From Theristus sp. LFF4_11 (Eukaryota > Nematoda > Chromadorea > Monhysterida > Xyalidae): 64,000 nucleotides of DNA. Below, piece by piece: positions 57,150 through 64,000 of the stretch; the first letter of the stretch is position 1, and every line of letters begins with the position of its first letter. A program made the translations under genes and the position numbers. The DNA lies in assembly GCA_030248135.1 (NCBI GenBank), contig JASANC010004495.1, positions 1 through 64,000 on the forward strand, read 5' to 3'. The notes beneath the pieces were generated by a model, which was given only the letters and a program-made list of their open reading frames with translations, did not search any database and had not been told where the DNA came from.

Positions 57150-57285
57150 ATCCCGTGCACCCCCCCCTCACGAAATTTTTCTGCCAGTGCACCCCCCCCC
57201 CCTCAGAAAAATTTGCTGCCCGTGCACCCCCCCCCCCCTCACCGAGAAGGCACCTGACCCCCCCGCTTTCGCTACTGGTCCTAAG
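57150..57285. repeat. C-rich element end
   Basis: Three repeats of GTGCACCCCCCCC with a (C)CTCA spacer, closing with CGCTTTCGCTACTG. Confidence 0.6.
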
Positions 57286-57371
57286 ACCTAAACGCATTTT
57301 CAGAAGAGTACAGATTTTTTAAAGTTTTAAAAAATTTCGAACCCAATTTGGAAATGTTCAGTTTTTTCTAA

Positions 57372-57422
57372 TAGTCCTTGGATGAAGATCAAAATGATTG
57401 CGGGTGCGGCGCGGGAATAGAA
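57372..57422 (+). CDS. candidate terminal mini-exon (SLDEDQNDCGCGAGIE-stop)
   Basis: A good acceptor tract (gttttttctaatag) precedes 17 codons, including the stop, in the phase needed by the orphan first exon at 49189-49314; the acidic composition matches. It ends 46 nt before the RPS4 ATG, so if real it would be the upstream neighbour of RPS4 in the cluster. Evidence is only phase, splice consensus and composition. Confidence 0.22.
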
Positions 57423-57468
57423 TAATCCTATTGCAGACAAGTGGAAATAAAGCAATTGGCATTGGAAG

Positions 57469-59094
57469 ATGTCGCGCGGTCCAAAACATCATTTGAAACG
57501 GCTAGCGGCGCCGAAGCACTGGATGCTGGACAAATTGTCCGGCGTTTTTGTAAGTTTTTCATACTTTTGGTTTGTGCTGTAACTTTTGTTCTGTAATTTT
57601 AACTTATTTTTAAAATATGCCTGTGATGATAGTGCTCCGTTTTTCTGACTTTTTCATGTCATCGTTTTCGCATTTTTTGTTGTTCTGGGGTTTGCTTTCA
57701 AGAATAAATTGATTCAATCAATCAATGTTGTTCTCTCTCAGGCTCCGCGACCAAGTACCGGACCGCACAAACTGCGCGAATGTCTCCCGTTGGTGATTTT
57801 TCTGCGCAATCGACTCAAGTACGCGCTGACGTACGACGAGGCGAAAAAGATTCTGAAACAGCGTCTCATAAAAGTCGATGGAAAAGTGCGCACCGATTTG
57901 ACGTATCCGGCTGGATTCATGGGTTCGCGAAATAGAATTTGGAGAGCGCGTTTTTGTGCATACTACACCTCTGATGCTGGCACTCTCTGTTTTTTCCAGA
58001 CGTGATTTCGATTGAAAAAACGGGCGAGCTCTTTCGACTTGTGTACGACGTCAAGGGACGGTACGCTGTGCATCGCATCAGTGAACAGGAGGCCAAGGTG
58101 GGGCTGGCTGGGCTCAAGGCATTGTTACGTTTTTTGAGTTGCCTGCTGTGCGTTTTCTTGGTGTTCTCGAATATTTCAGAAAAAAACGCGTTTTTCTTTG
58201 CAGTTCAAACTGTGCAAAGTGCGCAAGGTGGCGACCGGTCAGAAAGGCGTGCCGTACATCTGCACGCACGACGGTCGTACGATCCGCTATCCGAATCCGG
58301 ACGTGAAACTGCACGACACCGTGGTGCTCGACATCGCCACCGGAAAGATGACCGACATCATCAAGTTTGATAGTGGTGCGTTGTTGGTTGTCTTTGCTGA
58401 TTGGCAGTCGCTACGTGTCATCCTCGTTGCCTGCGTGGTAGTGCGTTAGACTATTGCCTGTGCGTTCGGGGGATCGAGCGCCGCCGAGGGGTGTATAGGC
58501 ACTTGATGACAGAGAAAACTCGATGGGCGCCCTACTCAATGGCGTTCTGTACGCTTCTCTGGGTTACGCCCTGGCTAAAAACAGCGCCTAAAATGCCGCA
58601 CAACAACAAAAATACGTGATGTGCGCCTACTGCAGGCAACAAAGTGATGGTCACCGGCGGGCACAACGTCGGTCGCGTCGGCTTGATCACGCACCGTGAG
58701 CGCCACCCCGGCTCGTTCGACATCGTGCACATCAAGGACGCCGCCGGACATTCATTCGCTACGCGGTTCGCTTTCTGAATTTCGCACTTTTTTGCTCTCG
58801 CTTTTCACTCAGCTATGAACGAAGCGCACACAACTGTGGTGATCAGTCGTCTGTCTACTGGTCCATTTGATATGGTGTTTTGGGTAAATTTCTCTGAACG
58901 TTCGCGCAGTGATTTTCATTGTGGTTCACTTTGCTAATTCGTTTCGACCTTTTTTTTCTTTTTGCAGTCTGAACAACGTGTTTGTGATTGGCAAAGGCAC
59001 AAAGGAGCTGATTAGTCTGCCCGGCAACAAAGGCATCCGTCTGTCCGTCGCAGAAGAGCGAGACAAACGTCTGGAGGCAAAAAAGCGGGCATGA
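57469..59094 (+). CDS. RPS4: 40S ribosomal protein S4 (eS4), 6 exons
   Basis: Exons 57469-57549, 57742-57922, 58000-58097, 58204-58375, 58636-58765, 58968-59094; 262 aa, the family length. Nearly every segment is recognisable: [21 protein letters not shown] at the N-terminus with family-typical [16 protein letters not shown], the S4 RNA-binding part ([15 protein letters not shown]), the KOW-like part ([31 protein letters not shown]) and the C-terminal FVIGKGTK and [13 protein letters not shown]. It binds 18S rRNA in the small subunit. Intron 4 contains a SINE; a possible trans-splice-like acceptor ttgcag lies at 57431-57436. AATAAA at 59308-59313 is the likely poly(A) signal. First gene of a four-gene co-directional cluster. 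Confidence 0.98.
58417..58612 (+). mobile_element. SINE-1 copy in RPS4 intron 4
   Basis: About 90% like the 10911 copy: same head with a changed anticodon arm, same body, short ACAACAAC tail. Confidence 0.82.
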
Positions 59095-59307
59095 TTTGAA
59101 AAGTGTGATCAGTAAAAAGTGGCTGATTGAGTTGAGGATGTGGCAATTTGTTGCGTTCAGTTTGATTCATGCATAGGTGATTTTGTTATTTCATGGGTTT
59201 CCTTTAAGATAAAACTGTTGTTGTTATTCTCTGGGTGAATGAAAGAGCAATTTGTTGTTGCTTATTGTTGAGAATGTTGATTATGAGTCTAGAAAAAAGC
59301 GGCGAGG

Positions 59308-59313
59308 AATAAA
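59308..59313 (+). other. poly(A) signal of RPS4
   Basis: AATAAA 214 nt after the RPS4 stop and 166 nt before the COX5B start. Confidence 0.6.
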
Positions 59314-59466
59314 AATAAGAAGTTTGTTACCAATTTGTGATATATTAATCAATCCGGTTTCTGCGTCATCACACACGCCTGTACAGGGTGCGTATATCTC
59401 AGTGTTTTTTTGTGAAGTGTGCAGGAAAAGGAAACTGGCAGATAGGCAAAATGTAAGGCTTTGGCA

Positions 59467-59473
59467 TTCTCAG
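59467..59473 (+). promoter_or_regulatory. possible trans-splice acceptor of COX5B
   Basis: TTCTCAG-like site ends 5 nt before the COX5B ATG with no donor between it and the RPS4 stop that would be needed for a coding intron. In nematode operons such sites take a spliced leader. Inference only. Confidence 0.35.
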
Positions 59474-59478
59474 AATTC

Positions 59479-60153
59479 ATGGCATCCACACTACTTGTAC
59501 GCCATTTACTCCGTTTGCCACCATTATTGCCCGCAAAAGCGCCACTGAGAGCGTTGGTGACGGAGGCGAGGCTCGAAGATTGGGGCTTCTACCCGGACAC
59601 TGCGCACGGCGAAAATGACAGGGCGACCGATATGCTGTCTTCATTCACGGGCACGAATGACTGGTGAGGCTTGCTTTGGCACTGAATGGCTGCGTGGGCA
59701 GACTGCGTTGATTGGTGGTTGGTGTTGGGTTATGGAGAAAATCGATTGCTCGTAAAGTTCGGGGGCTGGAGGCGGCAAATGTTGCACGATCGCGCACAAA
59801 ACGCACGTGAGAACGCATGTGCATTTGTGACTGTGCAACGACAGAAACCCGTTTTTCACCCAACTACACCACATTTCTCTCTGCGCTCGCCTTGCTCTTC
59901 CAGTGCACATTTCATTTTGAGGTACGAGCCGAAAGTGATTCGCCGCTCGTGGGGCTCGTTCGAGGAGCCGAACCTGGTGCCGGTGCGCGGCAAGCAGCGA
60001 TTGGTCGCGTGCACCTGCGGACCGTCGGAGCCGGAGCTCTACTACATGATCATCAAGCGCAACGAGCACGTACAGTGTCCCTGCGGCCATTGGTACCGCG
60101 CGGTGCCGCCGGACGAGCTGAAGATCACGCAGGACGTGCCGTATATTGTTTGA
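59479..60153 (+). CDS. COX5B: cytochrome c oxidase subunit 5B (COX5B/COX4 fungal), 2 exons
   Basis: Exons 59479-59663 and 59904-60153; 144 aa. The N-terminus is an amphipathic, Arg/Leu-rich mitochondrial presequence (LLVRHLLRLPPLLPAKAPLR). The mature part has the zinc site: CTC, then about 18 residues, then CPCGHWY, matching the CxC...CxCGHW form of invertebrate COX5B. EEPNLVPVRGKQRLVAC is the family core. It is a nuclear-encoded subunit of complex IV in the mitochondrial inner membrane. It starts 384 bp after RPS4 and ends 438 bp before MED21. A possible alternative in-frame start does not exist upstream (only TTG). Confidence 0.95.
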
Positions 60154-60253
60154 GGTTGACGGGCTCGCTGTGATTGGCATTCGTTCGGTTTTGCTTTGTG
60201 AATGTGTTTCTTTGTTGGTTCGCCTAATCGAGCAATTCGTTTGAAAAAAGCGG

Positions 60254-60259
60254 AATAAA
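60254..60259 (+). other. poly(A) signal of COX5B
   Basis: AATAAA 101 nt after the COX5B stop. Confidence 0.65.
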
Positions 60260-60591
60260 GGACATATTACCAGTGGTTTGGTTAGTGGTTTTTCTTTACT
60301 GGTTCCTGGAAAGTCCAAGCATACCAAAAGCCTTGGTATGACGGTATTGTTTGTTTATCAACGTGCTTTTTTGATGCTCCTTTTGGTTGTGGTACGAAGA
60401 AAAAATTTTACCGACAGCAAAGTGGTGGACGTGGAAATTCGTTTTAAATGTGAAATGATGATGGTCAGAACTCAGAAGAGATGATTTCTTGACTAATCGA
60501 TATATTCAAGCTGAAGAGGGCCCAATCTGCTCGTGTTTCACCAATTCGCCATATTCCTCATCGAGAGTGCTCGCATCTCCGCTGACCATTA

Positions 60592-61713
60592 ATGGCGGAC
60601 CGTCTGACGCAGGTGCAGGATTGTGTCAACGAGCTGGCGAATCACATGTGCAACAGCATTGGCGTGCTGCAGCAGGCGGCGCCGCCGTGTAGCTTCGACG
60701 GCTCCGACGATGCGGTCAGTTCGGTGCAAACGGTGGTGGTGTTTGTTGTTGTTCTGCTGCAGAATTGTGCGAGATCAGGTGCTGCAAACGGTGGTCGACT
60801 TTAGTTTCGGGGAGTGCCCTAACGAGGCAGTAATTCAGGCGATGGTTTTAGGATGCGGCCAACCGAGAAAAGCGTGCAGTGAACGCCGTTAAGTTGGGCG
60901 CCCGTCGAGTTTTCCTGTAATAGGATACGTATTCATACACCCCTTAACTAGGCTGCGGCCTCCGGGTGACACAACGCAGGCGCACCCAGCGGCCACGAGT
61001 GTGTCAAATTGTCTTTTGTGCTACAAAGGTGTTTGACCGCGAAGAGCAGGCGGCACTATTCGCGCAGTTGATCGCGCGCACCGCGAAGGACATGGAGCTG
61101 TTGATCGACTCGCTGCCCCCGTCCGACTCGGTCGACACAAAGCAGTACACGCAACAGCTGAAAACGCTGGACGCGGAAAACAAGGTTCGCTTTTGGTGCT
61201 TCGATTTGTCGAACACAGTTTAGGGTAAAGCATGCTGCTGGCTGTTGTTTCGCCTTTGTTGATGTTGGTCAGGGCGAAATGCAGAGAGCCGTTATGCAGT
61301 TCGGACGTGCTCATTCGGACGCTGGCGCACAAAAGGTGCTGCTGGGTTGGCGACAGAAAAAACGATATAAATTTTTTATTTGAAACACGCCCCCACCGAT
61401 TTCGGAAAGCCGAAGGTATCAAACTCCGGTAGGTTTGGGGAACGGACGGCCCATTCGGAACAAATACCCTCTCCACGTGAGGGGACTGGGGTTAGACAGA
61501 ACATTGTGCACAATGCAAAGGCTGCAGAGTGGAAAACCAGCAAGACCACTTTTTCAGGAGTGGGCTGACAAGCTCGAGTCGTCGGTGCACGATGGCCAAT
61601 TGATGTTGGAGCGCATTCAGGAATCTCTAAACGACCTCGGTGAAATGTATATGGCTGCGTCGCGCAACACTGCGCCAACCACCATAGCAGAGGACCAACA
61701 TCAATCGAAATAA
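60592..61713 (+). CDS. MED21: Mediator complex subunit 21 (MED21/SRB7), 3 exons
   Basis: Exons 60592-60714, 61029-61184, 61558-61713; 144 aa, the same length as the vertebrate protein. The N-terminus MADRLTQVQDCVNELA is the family start. LFAQLIARTAKDMELLIDSLP is the conserved helix, and the third exon has the C-terminal coiled helix (HDGQLMLERIQESLNDLGEMY). MED21 forms the hinge of the Mediator middle module with MED7 and is required for RNA polymerase II transcription. The acceptor of exon 2 (ctacaaag) is unusual, so its first residues may differ. Intron 1 contains a decayed SINE-1 copy and intron 2 a SINE-2 fragment. AATAAA at 61771. Confidence 0.94.
60851..61005 (-). mobile_element. SINE-1, decayed copy in MED21 intron 1
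   Basis: Reverse-strand similarity to SINE-1 body and head, with many changes (GGCCACGAGTGTGTC at its head end). Boundaries approximate. Confidence 0.5.
61366..61540 (-). mobile_element. SINE-2, 5'-truncated copy in MED21 intron 2
   Basis: Reverse of the SINE-2 body and A-rich tail (GGAGTTTGATACCTTCGGCT); the tRNA-like head is missing. Confidence 0.7.
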
Positions 61714-61770
61714 TGATTCCTTGTTATAATTTGTGGTTCTCTTGATTTTTCTGTTGTTGCGGGATTCAGA

Positions 61771-61776
61771 AATAAA
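61771..61776 (+). other. poly(A) signal of MED21
   Basis: AATAAA 58 nt after the MED21 stop and 178 nt before the ASRGL1 ATG. Confidence 0.65.
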
Positions 61777-61953
61777 TTAAAAACTGGTGAAAATCGTGTG
61801 TTCCTTGCATGCCAGTGGCTGTTTTTTTGCCGCCACTGCACTCAGGTGTCGCACCAATTCAGCGTTACCCGCCGATATTTTTTATGCATGATGATTTCTT
61901 TTTCTGACGGCTGATGATGACGTTTCCGCTTCGGCATTGAAGAAACGGTAAAA

Positions 61954-63856
61954 ATGGCGATTCGTCTGATTGTGCACGGCGGTGCTGGAGTGTTGGAGCC
62001 TGGCTCAGTGACGCCCGAACGTGCACACAAATGCACAGCTGCGTTGGAACAGGCATTGCACGAGGGATACACCATTCTGAAACAGGTTGGCGTTGAGTCG
62101 TTTGGGGTGGTGAATTCAAAAAACCGACAAGGGCTGGCTTTTATTTGAAACCACGGATTTCGGAAACCCAAAAGTTTCAAACCGATCGCTTTCTCCAGAT
62201 AGTTGCGTTTCTCAGTTTTGTTCCAGTGGTTTAACTGACGTCTTGGAACAAGATCGTTTCAGACATGCGCTGTTCACTTTTAACTACAAAACTGGGCCAC
62301 TGCAGCCAGTGTTCGTTCAACCAAAACATGCCAACCGCAGTTAACTCTATTTTAACAAGCACAACGACAGGGTGGCAGCAGCACTGAGGCGGTGTGCCGT
62401 AGCATCGTCGTCCTGGAAGACTGTGCCGAGTTCAACGCGGGCGTCGGCGCCGTGTTTGCGTTGGACGGCAGCGTCGAGTGCGACGCTGGACTCGCCGACG
62501 GACACAGCGGCGCCGTTGGTGGCATCGCCTGTGCAAAAACGTAAAACTGCTAAGTAATACTGTCGACTTCTAAATTTCGTATGCAATTAACCGATTGGTG
62601 CTGACCACGTGTATCATATGCATGCACTGTGCAGTTCTGGATTCTGTTTCTGCATAACAGAAGACTACACCATGTGTCACAGAAACGACACTTCGTGTTT
62701 GAGTATTCAGCATTCGCAACCCGATCGTCGCCGCGCACCGCGTTCTCCAAGTGACCCCGCACGCGTTGCTCTGCGGCGAGCAAGCGGATCGTTTCGCGCG
62801 TCACTGTCGGCTCGCGCTCGTCGACCAGAGTTATTTCCAGACGGACCTCCGTCGCAGGCAGCTGCACCGGCTGTTGGCTGTCAATAAGGCGCCGATGTGG
62901 TCGTGGAATGATGATGAACGCAATGATGAGCAGTCTGCGGGCACCGTGAAACCGCTGTTTGATCTGGTGCCCGTCGTTGATCACAGTGCAACGAGCAGTC
63001 TGGGGACAGTTGGCGCCGTGGCGCTCGATGCGAACGGACACCTCGCGTCGGGCAGCTCTACAGGGGGACTCTGCGGAAAGCTGCCAGGTCGGGCGCGCTG
63101 CAGCCGATTCAGGTTTCTTTTGGTCACTCGTGTATTGGGCGCACATGACGTCATTTTGGTCAGACACGTTGTAATAGTTAAGCTACAGAATAGTTTTCCG
63201 GTCAATTATTAATTAACATTAATAATTAATTAATGTATTAATTAATGTAATTAATTAATAATTAACATTATAATTAATGTCAGGTCGCGTTAGTGACTCG
63301 AGCGTCATGGGCGCCGGCTTTTGGGCGGACCGACAAGTGGCCGTTTCTGGCACGGGCAACGGCGACAATTTCCTGCGAGCATCCGCGTGCCGTCTGGCGG
63401 CCGATATCGTCCAGCTGGCTGGCATGACTCTGAACGATGCTTGTGCGAAAGTGATCCACGAAACGTTGGCGACAACGACGGCGTCAGAAAACGTTCACGG
63501 TTATAATAGTCGAACGTTTTTATTCAAGCACACGCTCTGTCATGGGACCCCCGTGATCTTAGCCCGATTTTATCTGAATGTTTTTTATTCAACAATTTTT
63601 CTTTTGCCTGGGAATGATTGCTTGCGCTTGAATTGACACTGATCGGTCAAATCGCTCAATGTTTTCTGCTGCAAGAATTTTTGTACAGTTTGAAAGTTTT
63701 GTACGTTTTCTAAACATTCCAGCAGCCGAAGCGTCTGCGGGTTTGATAGCCGTTGACATAGACGGTAACTTCTGTCTTCCCTTCAACACTCCTGGCATGT
63801 TTCGGGGCCACATCGACATTCGAAACGAACAACCGGTCACTGCCATTTTCAAATGA
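61954..63856 (+). CDS. ASRGL1: isoaspartyl peptidase/L-asparaginase (ASRGL1-like Ntn hydrolase), 5 exons
   Basis: Exons 61954-62085, 62371-62540, 62711-63087, 63284-63499, 63723-63856; 342 aa. The N-terminal IRLIVHGGAGVLEPG is the family signature, followed by EFNAGVGAVFALDGSVECDAG. The autoproteolysis site is visible as SSLG199|T200VGAVALD, so Thr200 is the catalytic N-terminal nucleophile of the beta chain. STGGLCGKLPGRVSDSSVMGAG-type and SGTGNGDNFLRA segments supply the substrate pocket. Known family activity: hydrolysis of L-asparagine and isoaspartyl dipeptides in the cytosol. The alpha chain is about 30 residues longer than in vertebrates, from a loop rich in Asp/Glu/Asn. Exon 4's donor was set by phase. 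Intron 1 holds a SINE-2 tail, intron 3 a MITE end and an AT palindrome. Confidence 0.95.
62132..62205 (-). mobile_element. SINE-2 tail fragment in ASRGL1 intron 1
   Basis: GATTTCGGAAACCCAAAAGT with an ATTTGAAACC flank matches the 3' end of SINE-2. Confidence 0.6.
63143..63283. repeat. CRE-MITE end and AT palindrome in ASRGL1 intron 3
   Basis: GCGCACATGACGTCATTTTGGTCAGACACGT is split from the CRE MITE family (a single end, 63143-63172). It is followed by about 80 bp of nested TTAATTAA/ATTAATTAAT repeats (63203-63280) running up to the acceptor of exon 4. Confidence 0.65.
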
Positions 63857-64000
63857 TAGGGTGCAAATTCAAAAAAAAAGATTTATGAACATTCTCTTAT
63901 TGTTATGGCGTTTTATGATGTTTTGTGGGCCAAGTTTTGTTTTGTTTCATACTTTTTCATGCGCGTATTAAAGTGTTATTATTATGATTTACGTCACTTG
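63857..64000. other. ASRGL1 3' flank
   Basis: AT-rich 3' untranslated-like sequence to the window edge; no clear AATAAA. Confidence 0.5.

Overview
This is eukaryotic (metazoan) genomic DNA. Every recognisable protein is split by short introns with GT-AG borders, three genes of the right-hand cluster carry AATAAA poly(A) signals, and the products are animal families. The best guess is an ecdysozoan invertebrate, most likely a nematode: the DGK has the DGK-theta/DGK-1 architecture, there is a TWK-like two-pore K+ channel and an FMRFamide-receptor-like GPCR, and four small housekeeping genes lie head-to-tail with 240-440 bp gaps, as in nematode operons. The species cannot be named from the sequence.

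Layout. 1-13.2 kb, minus strand: a diacylglycerol kinase theta gene of 21 exons, plus a possible alternative last exon at 1.6-1.9 kb. 13.2-22.4 kb: no convincing gene; microsatellites, two satellite-like tandem arrays (172 bp and 149 bp periods) and a long-TIR element holding a SINE. 22.7-24.4 kb (+): a secreted His/Gly-rich protein in 6 exons. 25.4-28.7 kb (+): a monocarboxylate-transporter-like MFS protein, 7 exons. 29.8-34.3 kb (+): a K2P potassium channel, 10 exons. 34.3-42.1 kb: transposon remnants, including a 2.4-kb TTAA-flanked palindrome. 42.1-45.1 kb (+): a peptide-receptor-like GPCR, 5 exons. 45.7-48.4 kb (-): a RHBDD1-like rhomboid protease, 6 exons. 49.4-57.3 kb: a nested block of C/G-rich hAT-like elements, a hAT MITE pair and a Mutator-like element, with target-site duplications and matching empty sites that reveal insertion order. 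57.5-63.9 kb (+): RPS4, COX5B, MED21 and ASRGL1 in tandem.

The gene models were built by joining exons at GT/AG sites and checking that phases and total lengths fit the families. All eleven multi-exon phase chains close without a frameshift (DGK counted with each of its two last exons; the low-confidence orphan exon pair at 49,189/57,372 also closes). Predicted lengths are DGK 963 or 975 aa, His-rich 413, MCT-like 498, K2P 581, GPCR 495, RHBDD1 339, RPS4 262, COX5B 144, MED21 144 and ASRGL1 342.

Functionally the left and middle parts look neuronal or signalling (DGK, K2P, GPCR, transporter), while the right end is a housekeeping cluster (ribosome, respiration, transcription, amino-acid turnover). 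The striking feature is the density and variety of non-autonomous transposons (at least a dozen families), most of them inside introns. No autonomous transposase gene, CRISPR array, rRNA or functional tRNA was seen.
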